This document shows, in pieces, positions 26,206 through 35,429 of a stretch of DNA of 64,000 bases. The notes beneath the pieces were generated by a model, which worked only from the letters and a program-made list of their open reading frames with translations, searched no databases and was not told the origin of the DNA. A program made the translations under genes and the position numbers. The stretch spans positions 1 to 64,000 of the forward strand of contig JBKDOL010000039.1 in assembly GCA_046343015.1 (NCBI GenBank), read 5' to 3'. Position 1 is the first letter of the stretch, and each line of letters begins with the position of its first letter. This stretch comes from BJ22 sp021298375 (GTDB taxonomy: Bacteria > Planctomycetota > Planctomycetia > Pirellulales > Pirellulaceae).

Positions 26206-27108
26206 CTACTGCTGCCAGCGATTGACCTCGCTGCCGGCGCGGGTGGACAAGGCTCGATAGACCTCCAAGTCGATCGTGTCATTCAGCAAGGTCGTGGAGC
26301 CATCAGCAAAAGCAAAATTGGCGCCCTGCGGATGATAGCTGCGAAAATCCTCGAAATGACCCTCGCGCGAATTGGGAGTGTGGTCAGCCGAACCGACCAC
26401 CCGAGCGAACGGCTCGTCGGCTTCTTCCAAGGCTCCCATCCAGGAGAGTGAGCCAAAATCATTCCGTCGCTCGCCAATCATCAAGGTGTTGCTCGAACCG
26501 TCGATCACATCCCGCTGCCGAATCAGGCTGTTCCCGAAGAACATCCCATTGCCGCCAAAAGGAGCAGCCTCAATCTCCAGCGATCCAAAGACGCCAGAGT
26601 AGTTGCTGCGTCCGGCGAGCAACTCTTCGTCGTGGTCGTGTCCACCATCATGCGCAATCAGATGGTCACCGCCGTCGCCGTGCTCAATGTGATCGTAAAG
26701 ATTGACCAAGTCCGGAGCTGGGTCGGAAGCACATTGAAAAACCGGAATCAGGGTGCGGAAAAAAGTATTCGCAGTGTGGTAGTCGTGGTCGATAGGCAGG
26801 TTCGGATTGATTTGGTCGTAAATGTTGTTGGCCTCGACATGCGAAAGCACATGGTAGCCCCATCCCCAGCCTGGAGTCGCCGGCGCCGTTCCCGCATTCA
26901 TGGCGGTCCAGCCCGGTGGATAGCGTTTGAACGCACTTTCGTGATTGTGCATCGCCAAGGCAATCTGGCGAATGTTGTTGGAGCATTGGGTGCGGCGAGC
27001 CGCCTCCCGCACGGACTGGACGGCCGGCAACAACAAGCCAACCAGAATTCCGATGATGGCAATCACCACCAGCAATTCAACAAGCGTAAAACCATTCTTC
27101 TTTGACAT
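26206..27108 (-). CDS. DUF1559 pseudopilin-like protein with His cluster
   Basis: 300 aa. The N-terminus is a type IV/II pseudopilin signal (MSKKNGFTLVELLVVIAIIG) cut by a prepilin peptidase before Phe, followed by the DUF1559 region: REAARRTQCSNNIRQIALAMHNHESA, then SSNTLMIGERR and the C-terminal FAFADGSTTLLNDTIDLEVYRALSTRAG. This family is greatly expanded in planctomycetes and is usually assigned to cell-surface pseudopilins. Unusual here is a His/Asp/Gly insert near residues 160-180 (HIEHGDGGDHLIAHDGGHDHD), a candidate metal-binding loop. The upstream same-strand gene is also His-rich. The ATG at 27108 sits right at the signal; the 89 residues upstream in frame are not protein-like. Confidence 0.93.
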   Translation of the reverse strand: MSKKNGFTLVELLVVIAIIGILVGLLLPAVQSVREAARRTQCSNNIRQIALAMHNHESAFKRYPPGWTAMNAGTAPATPGWGWGYHVLSHVEANNIYDQINPNLPIDHDYHTANTFFRTLIPVFQCASDPAPDLVNLYDHIEHGDGGDHLIAHDGGHDHDEELLAGRSNYSGVFGSLEIEAAPFGGNGMFFGNSLIRQRDVIDGSSNTLMIGERRNDFGSLSWMGALEEADEPFARVVGSADHTPNSREGHFEDFRSYHPQGANFAFADGSTTLLNDTIDLEVYRALSTRAGSEVNRWQQ

Positions 27109-27501
27109 GACTCGATTCTCTGGCAAACGTTTTATGAACAATGAGTTATGAATGAGGACGGTACTTTTGCGGCAGGCATCTGGGGCCGGAAGTGACCCGG
27201 CGGAAGTGGTGCTCGGCTTAAATGTTCGAAACCGACTTCGCCTCAAACTTGCACTGCTGCCTGACTGGGTGTTTCCCGCACTCGCGGCTGGCACCTCTGA
27301 AGAATGGGGCTCAAGCCCAATCTTTTGGTTACAAGACGAGCAACTGGTGGAAGTCGTCGCTGCCGAGGCTCCCAAAACCTCGGACCATCCTGATCGAAAT
27401 TGGACGCCAACCCCGAGAAGTCAAACCGGAACAAAGCCAAGCCCGTTTCCGCTTGAGCACATCGAGTCGTTGCGGCCATCACCCTCCCTGTCGCGGGTGG
27501 T
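27109..27501. other. 393-bp gap between His-rich and DUF1559 genes
   Basis: Both flanking genes are on the minus strand. I see no terminator, repeat or gene, so they may share a transcript, or the DUF1559 gene may have its own promoter here. Confidence 0.5.
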
Positions 27502-28044
27502 TTAGGCAAAAAGAGGCGGGCCGCGGCAACTGGCAGGCCGCAACTCACGCTGGGGAATTGAGAAAGAAGGCTCAGGCAGCAATTCAACAACAGCCACTGC
27601 GCCGGCAAATTCAAAACTTAAAGCAGGAGTAAAGACGTTCCCCGCAAGAAACTGACACAGCTCGCAGTTTGGATCCGCCGCATCTTTTGGGGCCGTATCT
27701 TTTGGTGCAGCAGGAACGGTTGAGGTGTCAAGGACGGCAGAGGCCGAAGCCGAGGTGGCCTCCAGACCGCAAGCTTTTTCTAACCAGTGGGAGTGGCTAC
27801 AGCCGGGTGAGTTACGCTTTGCGGCAACTTGCCCATGGTTTTGGTTCGGCAAATGCCCATGGTCGAGCAAATGCCCATGGTCGAGCAAATGCCCATGGTC
27901 GAGCGAATGCCCATGGTCTAGCGAATGCCCATGGTCTAGCGAATGCCCATGGTCTAGCGAATGCCAGTGAGTCGTCCCAGTCCAACCTGCAAACAGCAGG
28001 GCGGACAGCGCGAGAAGAGCGGCAATGGGACGGAAGCGTGGCAT
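27502..28044 (-). CDS. exported His-rich protein, DUF2946-like C-terminus
   Basis: 180 aa. A signal peptide (MPRFRPIAALLALSALLFAG) is followed by six near-identical hexapeptides of the form (S/L)LDHGH, a strong candidate for binding Zn, Ni, Cu or Co. The C-terminal half has NCELCQF and ends in RGPPLFA, the pattern of small exported DUF2946-like proteins often found by metal genes. The ATG at 28044 has AAGGAG 5 nt upstream. The His repeats come from an 18-bp tandem DNA repeat (27851-27966). It is followed by a DUF1559 gene that also carries a His cluster. A metal role is inference from composition. Confidence 0.75.
   Translation of the reverse strand: MPRFRPIAALLALSALLFAGWTGTTHWHSLDHGHSLDHGHSLDHGHSLDHGHLLDHGHLLDHGHLPNQNHGQVAAKRNSPGCSHSHWLEKACGLEATSASASAVLDTSTVPAAPKDTAPKDAADPNCELCQFLAGNVFTPALSFEFAGAVAVVELLPEPSFSIPQRELRPASCRGPPLFA
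27851..27966. repeat. 18-bp tandem repeat, 6-7 copies, coding
   Basis: CCCATGG recurs at 27856, 27874, 27892, 27910, 27928 and 27946, exactly 18 bp apart, with a degenerate seventh copy. The first three units share CGAGCAAA or a close variant and the last ones CTAGCGAA, indicating stepwise duplication. It encodes the LDHGH hexapeptides on the minus strand. Confidence 0.95.
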
Positions 28045-28359
28045 CAAAACTCCTTGGTCGCTCCATTATTTAAGCCGGCTTCCCCAGAATCAATAACCGT
28101 TTTTTTCTGGTCGCCAAATCCGGCTGAGCGAGAGGCCGCTCCAGAACCGGCAAAATCGTTCGGAAAGTAGCAAGCTGGCGGGAAATCCTCAAACAGCCGA
28201 CATTTTCCAGCCAAATCGCTTGCTCTGCGCCATTCAGCGGTCATCGTTCCTTGGTGCCGGCTGAACTGCCAGATGCGGACCGGGGCAGGAGCTTCTCCCA
28301 CGGTCTAATGGGGGTATGGCCGCGTCTGCCCCACAAACTGTTCCAGGAGGGACTCGGCC
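28045..28359. promoter_or_regulatory. 315-bp divergent promoter region
   Basis: Between the His-rich gene (minus) and the response regulator (plus). An AT-rich TAAATAAT on the minus strand at about 28066-28073 could be a -10. The inverted repeat CCAGAA (28084-28089) / TTCTGG (28105-28110) could be an operator. Neither is certain. Confidence 0.3.
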
Positions 28360-28803
28360 ATGAACCAATCGTTCGGACTCGATTATCTGCCACAACCCGA
28401 ATCTGTCCCGCTTCCCCCTCCCCGAACAGCCCTGCTGGTTGACGACGACCAACTTCAACTGGAAGTGCTCGAGCACCGGTTGCAGCGACTCGGGTTTCGA
28501 GTGACCAAGTTAAATTCGGGCCAGGAGGTTCTGCAAACGGCCAAATGCCTGCAGCCGCATCTGATTCTGCTCGACATTGAACTCCCTGACGCTGACGGGA
28601 TCGAGCTTTGTCAGGGGCTCAGCGACGATAACCAGACCTGCGAAATTCCCGTGGTTTTGTTGAGCGGGACGGAGCGTCTGGACGTGGTTCGAGCGGCGCG
28701 GTCCGCAGGCAGCCGCTTTTTCCTCCGCAAACCTTACGATCCGAACACGCTGGCACTGGTTGTTGACCATGCTGCCCGAAGCCAGACCGACGATTGGAGC
28801 TGA
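28360..28803 (+). CDS. single-domain response regulator (CheY-like)
   Basis: 147 aa: a Pro-rich lead of about 23 residues, then one receiver domain and no output domain. The acidic pair VDDD (residue about 29), the phosphoacceptor Asp in LILLDIELPDADG (about 73), Ser in VVLLSGTERLD and Lys in FFLRKPYDP are all present, so it should be phosphorylated by a histidine kinase. No kinase gene is nearby, so the partner is encoded elsewhere. The start at 28360 follows AGGAGG at a good distance. Cytoplasmic; output probably by protein-protein contact. Confidence 0.93.
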   Translation: MNQSFGLDYLPQPESVPLPPPRTALLVDDDQLQLEVLEHRLQRLGFRVTKLNSGQEVLQTAKCLQPHLILLDIELPDADGIELCQGLSDDNQTCEIPVVLLSGTERLDVVRAARSAGSRFFLRKPYDPNTLALVVDHAARSQTDDWS

Positions 28804-28967
28804 AGTCATCGGCGGTTCCCAAGCCTTGGGGAAGCGCCCCTGCCCTGCCCTTCACATTGGTAACTCTCAGTGGGAACAAAGAAGGCCCGGGGGGCGTAGG
28901 GGTCCGAAGGGCCGACTTCGGCTGGGGCAATTAAGTCGCGGCGGCCCGTTCTCCTGCTGATACGGAA

Positions 28968-29884
28968 TCAGGGCAGCAGGAGCCAGACGAGGTAGGAGGC
29001 GGGGGCGGCAAAGATCAGCGAATCAACGATGTCGAGAATTCCGCCGAGTCCGGCCAGCCAACCGCTGGAGTCTTTGCAATTCGCATCCCGCTTGATCAGG
29101 GACTCCGCCAAGTCTCCAAGCATCCCGGCCGCCGCGACCGCAATGCCATAGATGACCACCCACCAAAACGGCTTGAAGAAGGTGTCGTCGGCGACAAACC
29201 AGGCGACGAGATAGAACACCAGTGCCGCGCCGACAATGGCCCCCACAAAAGACCCCGCCGCTCCTTCAATCGTCTTGTTGGGGCTGAGCAACGGCGCCAA
29301 TTTTCTCCGGCCCCAGAGCTTGCCAAACATGTAGGCAAAGGTGTCCGACATCTTGACCGCCACCATCACAGCCAGAACCGCACAAATTCCGCTCCCATTT
29401 CGCGCTTCCTCGGGTCCCAAGCCGATCATCAAGCGGTGGGGGACAACCATCCCCACGAGCATCGCCAGATAGGCAAACGAAAAAACCTGCCGCGACAGGC
29501 GTTCGACTTCCGAGCCGGGTTGGTCAAACCACCACATCTCATGCGCAGCGGCAGCGACAATCGCGGCGAACAATCCAAACAAAGTCCCTCCAAAAGCGCC
29601 CAGTGGCCAGTGCTGCTGCGATTCAGGCCAGAAGATTGGCAGAAACGATCCGGCGCAAAGCAGCAAGCTGCCGCCCGTCGAAACGGCGTAACTCAGACCT
29701 TGGACCCCAGCCGTTCGCCACATCCGAACCAACTCGCCCGCGGCCAGAACGGCCGTCAATGTGCTGACGCTGGCCAGCAGCAAGCCGGGCCTGCCCCAGA
29801 CTTCAGGGCGGCCGAGATAGTGGTCTACCCAAAGCAGGATCACCATGATCGAAATGATGATTGCCGCCGAGATTAACCTGCGTC

Positions 29885-29891
<7 letters not shown>
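28968..29891 (-). CDS. cdsA: phosphatidate cytidylyltransferase
   Basis: 307 aa, about 8 membrane helices. CdsA makes CDP-diacylglycerol from phosphatidate and CTP, the branch point of phospholipid synthesis. The C-terminal signature region is recognisable: GDLAESLIKRDANCKDSSG, but then GLGGILDIVDS. The usual pattern there is PGHGGxLDRxDS, so the His is Leu and the Arg is Ile. The Lys-Arg-Asp and Lys-Asp parts and both Asp of LDIVDS are kept. The start is GTG at 29891, overlapping the end of uppS by 7 nt, so translation is probably coupled. Pairing of uppS with cdsA is common in bacteria and supports the call. Confidence 0.93.
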
Positions 29892-30658
<767 letters not shown>

Positions 30659-30820
30659 ACCAGTCTCCGCAAGATTCCAGACCAACCGGCGAAACAACCT
30701 CAACTTCAATCCACATCAATGACTACCTGCTGGCTCGATGACCCTCGCCAGCCGACCCCTTCACACCGGGCTTGAACGAACCGAACCACAAGCCGCCACG
30801 TTTTGCTCGCTCTCCCATTG

Positions 30821-30863
30821 TCTGAGCTTGCTGTGTCTGAGCTTGCTGTGTCGGAGCTTGCTC
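30821..30863. repeat. 15-bp tandem repeat, 3 copies
   Basis: TCTGAGCTTGCTGTG at 30821-30835 and 30836-30850, then a variant from 30851. It sits in the 383-bp gap (30659-31041) between purA and uppS, which holds no gene. Confidence 0.9.
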
Positions 30864-30906
30864 CCGCCACAACCCGGGAAACAACCCATCGCCCAATGTC
30901 AAACCC

Positions 30907-30957
30907 GGGTTGCACTGAGTTCTGGGTTGCACTGAGTTTCGGGTTGCACTGAGTGGC
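30907..30957. repeat. 17-bp tandem repeat, 3 copies
   Basis: GGGTTGCACTGAGT starts at 30907, 30924 and 30941. It is a second, unrelated repeat in the same gap as the one at 30821. Confidence 0.9.
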
Positions 30958-31041
30958 TGGAAAACACGAGGTGGAAAACCTGGGCCAGCCGATCGGTTGT
31001 GGCTACTGCCGCAAGTTCAGACCGCAGTTTTCGGACCGCGG

Positions 31042-32364
31042 TTAGACCGCGCCAGCCATGTCGGGCAGATTGACCGCCCGGTTCATGATAATCGTCTGTC
31101 TGCGATCCGGACCCACCGAAACGAATTCGATTCGGCCGCCGATCAACTGTTCAATTCGTCGGCAGTACCTTCTCGCATTTTCCGGAAGGTCCGCCCACTC
31201 GGTGACGCCTGTGATCTCGGTCTGCCAACCAGGCAAGGTTTCATACACGGGCCGAACCTGACGCAGCACATCCGCTTGCGAGGGGAACCCTTGCAGCAAC
31301 TTGCCCTGGTACTCATAGCCGACACAAATCTGCAACTCGTCCAACTCGCTGAGAACATCGAGCATCATCAGGGCGATGCTGTCCGCACCGCTCAACCGAC
31401 GAGTATAACGGACCGCGAAGGCGTCAAACCACCCGCAGCGGCGGGGCCGGCCGGTTGTCGTGCCAAACTCCTTGCCCTTGATTCGGATGCGGTTTCCCAG
31501 TTCGTTGTCCAATTCCGTCGGAAACGGACCGCCGCCGACCCGGGTGCTGTAGGCTTTTGCGACACCAATCACGTTACCGACCCATTTGGCCGCCACCCCT
31601 GACCCGGCCGAAATGCCCACCCCCGAACTGTTGCTGCTGGTGACAAAGGGGAACGTTCCATGGTCAATATCCAGCAAACTGCCCTGCGCTCCCTCGAACA
31701 GAACTTTGCTGCCAGCCTCAACGGCATCCAGCAGCAAACTGGTGGTGTCGGTCACATAAGGCCGCAACCGCTCGGCGTACGCCAGCGACTCACGGATGAT
31801 CGTCGCCGTGTCCAGTTGCACGGCATTGCCACCGGGCATCGCCTGCAAAACGGCCTGCTTCACCGCGGCGATCCGTTGCAATTGCTCCGGGAAATCCTCG
31901 CGCAGCATATCACCCAATCTTACGGCGTGGCTCCGCCCCACTTTATCCCGATAACAGGGACCAATTCCGCGGAGTGTCGTGCCGATGTTGTCTTCGCCTG
32001 GACTGGCGGAGTGCCACAACTGGTCCTCCAGCAAATGCCAAGGCATGACGACATGTGCCCGGTCGCTCAGCAGCAACCGGCCGGCGAGTTGAATGTTTCG
32101 CTCTAACAGCGAATCAATTTCGCGGAGAATCGTCTGTGGATGGATCACAACTCCGGGAGCTACGATGTTGGTCACGCCGGCATGAATAATTCCGCTGGGG
32201 ATGTGGTGCAGCTTGTAGACTTGATCACCCACGACGACCGTGTGCCCGGCGTTGGCACCGCCCTGGTACCGCACCACGAAATCCTGTCCTTCGGTGAGCA
32301 AATCGACGAGTTTGCCTTTGGCTTCATCACCCCACTGCAAACCGATAATGGAAATTCCAGGCAC
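31042..32364 (-). CDS. purA: adenylosuccinate synthase
   Basis: 440 aa, standard PurA length. It uses GTP to join IMP and aspartate, the first committed step to AMP. Motifs: IGLQWGDEAKGKLVD (P-loop and catalytic Asp), YQGGANAGHTVV with the catalytic His, GTTLRGIGPCYRDK, LFEGAQGSLLDID, and TTGRPRRCGWFD. The start is the ATG at 32364. A perfect-period 18-bp repeat lies in its upstream region. Monocistronic as far as I can tell; cytoplasmic. Confidence 0.97.
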   Translation of the reverse strand: MPGISIIGLQWGDEAKGKLVDLLTEGQDFVVRYQGGANAGHTVVVGDQVYKLHHIPSGIIHAGVTNIVAPGVVIHPQTILREIDSLLERNIQLAGRLLLSDRAHVVMPWHLLEDQLWHSASPGEDNIGTTLRGIGPCYRDKVGRSHAVRLGDMLREDFPEQLQRIAAVKQAVLQAMPGGNAVQLDTATIIRESLAYAERLRPYVTDTTSLLLDAVEAGSKVLFEGAQGSLLDIDHGTFPFVTSSNSSGVGISAGSGVAAKWVGNVIGVAKAYSTRVGGGPFPTELDNELGNRIRIKGKEFGTTTGRPRRCGWFDAFAVRYTRRLSGADSIALMMLDVLSELDELQICVGYEYQGKLLQGFPSQADVLRQVRPVYETLPGWQTEITGVTEWADLPENARRYCRRIEQLIGGRIEFVSVGPDRRQTIIMNRAVNLPDMAGAV

Positions 32365-32398
32365 GGACCAAACTCCTCAAAAAATGCGTCCCCGCAGC

Positions 32399-32452
32399 CA
32401 TCTCGGGACTTGCGGCCATCTCGGGACTTGCGGGCATCCCAGGACTTGCGGG
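32399..32452. repeat. 18-bp tandem repeat, 3 copies
   Basis: CATCTCGGGACTTGCGGC at 32399-32416, near-identical at 32417-32434, and a variant at 32435-32452. It lies 35 bp upstream of the purA start, so in its promoter or 5' leader. Confidence 0.92.
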
Positions 32453-32542
32453 CAAACCCGAGATTTTAGACCAGTTTATGCTGACGTTGTAGGCCCGAAT
32501 TCAAGACGGCCAGGACGCTTTGTCAAATCCCGCTCGGGAAAC

Positions 32543-32548
32543 CATAAT
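32543..32548 (+). promoter_or_regulatory. possible -10 element (CATAAT)
   Basis: CATAAT 37 nt before the GTG start at 32585. Same hexamer as before accD and the MFS gene; no clear -35. Confidence 0.25.
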
Positions 32549-32584
32549 GTCAGCTGCCGATTTCACGCACCCCGAGGCTTTCCC

Positions 32585-33595
32585 GTGTTTCTCAGCTCCT
32601 TGCGCTCCCTGACGCTCCTTCTGGCGACCATTTTAGCACTGCCCTGCATCGCTGCCGGCGAGGATGGAGCCACCCTGAAAGGTCGGGTCGTTTCCCCGGC
32701 CCGCTTTGCCGAACAGCTCAAACCGGACGAAATCGAGATCCAACTGGTGGAGCAGGTGCAAACCGAAGACCCGCCAATTCCGGAAAACTGGAGCCAGTTG
32801 ACATTGGAAGAACAGGATAAGTGGCTGGCTGAGTTTGAGGTTTCAGAGGCTGGCAAGAAATATATTGCCGAACAGGAATCGCGAATTGCCGCCGCCCGCA
32901 AATTCAATCTTAAAGTCGAACCCGATGGCAAGTTCGTGCTCTATGACATCCCCCCTGCCGTCTACGCTCTCTCGGGCCGAGTCGAAAAAAATTTCGGGGG
33001 CCGAAGCTACGTGTGCGAGGTCTATGGCCAACTGGAAGTTCTCGCCGAGGCGCAAGAAGTTCTCCTCGGCGACCTCGAGATTGCCGTCTCGCCCATTTTC
33101 AAGGCGGGTGATCCCGTACCCCAACTCGAAATTGAAACCTTGACCGGAGGAAAGCTGCGGCTTGATTCCTTCAAGGGGAAATTCCTGCTGATTAACTTCT
33201 GGTCCGTGAGCAGTCCGCCGGCGATCAACTTCCAAAAGAATCTGCAGAAGATCGTCAGCGAACTACCTGCCGATCCACCAGTCGAATTGCTCGGCCTCTC
33301 GATTGATGCGGAAGCCAAACCGGTCGAGGAATTTCTCCAAGCCAACGGGCGAGTTGGACAAGTGGCCGTGCTCGGAGGCTGGAGTCACCCGGCGATCAGC
33401 GAATTCGGATTGCACGGCGTCCCGGCACTCTGGCTGGTCGATCGCGAGGGAAAGTTTCTGGCAACGGACAGTGACCTGGGCACCGCTCTCCGGGACAGTG
33501 GGCTCTCGCTCGCTGAAATCATCCAGGCGAAACTGCAAGGCAAGCCGCTTCCAACTCGCTCCGATAAGCAGGGCGAGGACGAAGACCAGCGGTAG
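32585..33595 (+). CDS. exported thioredoxin-fold (TlpA/AhpC-like) protein lacking CxxC
   Basis: 336 aa. A signal peptide (LRSLTLLLATILALPCIAAG) is followed by a carboxypeptidase-regulatory-like beta domain (GTVxPDGKF-type: VEPDGKFVLYDIPPAVYALSG) and a TlpA/redoxin domain from about residue 175 (FKAGDPVPQLEIETLTGGKLRLDSF, in two parts). The active site FWATWCPPC of TlpA is FWSVSSPPA here, so both redox cysteines are gone, while cis-Pro GVPALWLVDREGK remains. It cannot act as a thiol oxidoreductase and may be a binding scaffold. GTG at 32585, with GAGG 7 nt before it, is the likely start; the frame upstream overlaps purA. Confidence 0.8.
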   Translation: MFLSSLRSLTLLLATILALPCIAAGEDGATLKGRVVSPARFAEQLKPDEIEIQLVEQVQTEDPPIPENWSQLTLEEQDKWLAEFEVSEAGKKYIAEQESRIAAARKFNLKVEPDGKFVLYDIPPAVYALSGRVEKNFGGRSYVCEVYGQLEVLAEAQEVLLGDLEIAVSPIFKAGDPVPQLEIETLTGGKLRLDSFKGKFLLINFWSVSSPPAINFQKNLQKIVSELPADPPVELLGLSIDAEAKPVEEFLQANGRVGQVAVLGGWSHPAISEFGLHGVPALWLVDREGKFLATDSDLGTALRDSGLSLAEIIQAKLQGKPLPTRSDKQGEDEDQR

Positions 33596-33734
33596 CCTCT
33601 GCTGCTTGATTCGGCCACACACTTACAGCAAAGCCTCCTTGCTTCCCCGGCCTTCTCAATGAATTTTGAGCGCGGAGCCCTCCGGGAGCACTCTGCCTCA
33701 GGCCGCGCTTTCGACTGCACCCCCTTGGGATTCA

Positions 33735-33779
33735 GCCCCCGCGAGACTCTGCCCAGTTCAGGGGCCGGGGCGTTTTTTT
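33735..33779 (+). terminator. probable terminator after the thioredoxin-fold gene
   Basis: GCCCC (33735-33739) pairs with GGGGC (33767-33771), with an inner TGCCC/GGGGC arm, then G and seven T. It is 140 bp past the stop at 33595. The rest of 33596-34071 shows no convincing gene; a 98-codon minus-strand frame there is discussed under rejected items. Confidence 0.5.
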
Positions 33780-34071
33780 CGGGTCGGCGGGAACGATTGG
33801 AGCGGGCACAGTCGGGGCAGAAACTAGCCCACCGGGAATGATCGCGAATTCCAAACGGGCCCCTCGTCCCTCCCCCATCCAGTTTGGGCGCGGCAAGCTG
33901 TAACGATTCTCTCGGTTGTAAAGCCAAGCGGCCTGGCAAATCCGGCACGACTGCTCCCGTCGCTTAACGAGGAAGATCCGCGCCAGTCGATACCATTGGT
34001 GAATCCGGCCGGGTTCGTCTCCCCTCATGCTAGCGGCCAACCCACCCTTCGAATTGGCGAACGAATCCGCG

Positions 34072-35400
34072 ATGAACCGCCTCTGGCAAATCTCGCTTCC
34101 GCTTTCCTGTTGCCTGCTCGGAGCAGCACTCTGGACGGCCATGCTCCGCGATTCCGGCAACCAGCCGGACGTGAGGGAAGCGATGGCGACTGCCCAGCAC
34201 TTGCGCTCCATCCGGGAACGGCTCGCGGCTCCGCGTTTCGACGACGACTCCTCGCTCGTCAGTGCAGGTCCGGTTGGTGCGCAAGTCGCCGCTCAGGGCT
34301 GGCGAACCGAATCTGCTCCGCCAGAACACTCGCCCCTGGATTTTGCAAAGCGTCTGGAGAACCGCACCGCACGAGATCCCGGTAGCACAATGGCTCCAAC
34401 GCCGGCCGAACCGCCGATGATCGCAACTACCTCGGCAGAAGATTCCGCGGCCCGCGTATCGATTGTCCGTCGGTCAGGAGCCATGGCGGTCGAGCCTGCA
34501 TCCCAGCCCGAGTTGCCTGCATCCCGGCCCGAGTTGATCGCGCGGCTAAGTCCCCAGGAACAGCAGATTTCCGGGGCCCACCTGCACTACGGAAAGATTC
34601 TCGCCCGCAAGGGAGCGACATCCTCGGCGCGGGGCGAATTCCTCAATGCCCTGACCGTCATCGCTCAGAGCCGAGACCTGCACCTTGGCGACAAGTCCTG
34701 TCTGACCGCGCTGCAGCGCGCCATACGCACACTCGACGAGGCCGACGACTTTCACGCCGACCGGTCCGGCTCTGGGCTGGATACGGATGTCGCGACCATT
34801 TCCGAGGGGCACATCTCTCGCGTGCTCAACCCCGAGCAAGCGAAACGGATGACCCCGACTGAGGCGATCGCGGCGTACCAAGCCAGCGCCCGCGAGGACA
34901 TCGAGCGCGCGTGCGGGCGACACAATCCTTGCGCCTCCGAGGTTCTGTTTGCACTCGGCCGACTGCATGCCCTGCTCGGTCAAGCCGACCCGGGCCAACA
35001 GCCGCGAGAAGAAACCAAGTCGATCACTTTTCATCAAGCCGCACTCACCGCCGACCCCAACAACTTTGCCAGCGCCAACGAACTCGGGGTCCTGCTGGCG
35101 CGAAAGGGCCAATGGGCCCAGGCGCGCGAACTCCTGCTGCGCAGCGTCTCGCTCGGACCGAGGCCGGAAACTTGGTCCAATCTGGCGACGCTCCATCGGC
35201 GACTGGGAGAAAACGACTTGGCCCAACTGGCGACTCGCGAAGCCGAACTACTCGCCGCTGGCTCAGTGGCCGCCAATCCGCCGATGGTCCGCCTCGTTCC
35301 ACCGGCTGAATTCGAAGCGGTTCCCGATACCCAAGACGCAGGTCCTCCCAATCAGACCGCTCAGCAACCAGCGTCGCCCTCGACGAATCAGTGGCGCTAG
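34072..35400 (+). CDS. membrane-anchored TPR protein
   Basis: 442 aa. An N-terminal anchor (RLWQISLPLSCCLLGAALWTAML) is followed by a low-complexity Pro/Ala/Ser linker to about residue 165, including a 21-bp duplication at 34494-34535, then helical repeats. TPR-like units are clear near the C-terminus: ANELGVLLARKGQWAQARELL, then SLGPRPETWSNLATLHRRLGE. TPRs bind protein partners. It ends at 35400 and the polysaccharide export gene begins at or before 35430, so the two are very likely cotranscribed and may work in the same envelope complex. ATG at 34027 is an alternative start; neither has a strong Shine-Dalgarno. Confidence 0.75.
   Translation: MNRLWQISLPLSCCLLGAALWTAMLRDSGNQPDVREAMATAQHLRSIRERLAAPRFDDDSSLVSAGPVGAQVAAQGWRTESAPPEHSPLDFAKRLENRTARDPGSTMAPTPAEPPMIATTSAEDSAARVSIVRRSGAMAVEPASQPELPASRPELIARLSPQEQQISGAHLHYGKILARKGATSSARGEFLNALTVIAQSRDLHLGDKSCLTALQRAIRTLDEADDFHADRSGSGLDTDVATISEGHISRVLNPEQAKRMTPTEAIAAYQASAREDIERACGRHNPCASEVLFALGRLHALLGQADPGQQPREETKSITFHQAALTADPNNFASANELGVLLARKGQWAQARELLLRSVSLGPRPETWSNLATLHRRLGENDLAQLATREAELLAAGSVAANPPMVRLVPPAEFEAVPDTQDAGPPNQTAQQPASPSTNQWR
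34494..34535. repeat. 21-bp duplication, coding
   Basis: GCCTGCATCCCAGCCCGAGT-type unit at 34494-34514 and 34515-34535, one difference. Encodes a duplicated heptapeptide in the TPR protein's linker. Confidence 0.85.
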
Positions 35401-35429
35401 TAGCGCTGCGTTTAACCGAAGCATCTGCC

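Noticed and set aside
27851..27966. CRISPR-like regular repeats (also 50173 and 59082)
   Set aside because: Units are directly adjacent with no spacers, are only 13-19 bp, and no cas genes are present. They are ordinary tandem repeats.
33732..34028. 98-codon minus-strand frame with CRICQAAWLYNRENRYSLP
   Set aside because: The CxxC and aromatic content look protein-like, but it has no good ribosome-binding site, its end overlaps a probable plus-strand terminator, and I recognise no family. It remains a weak candidate.
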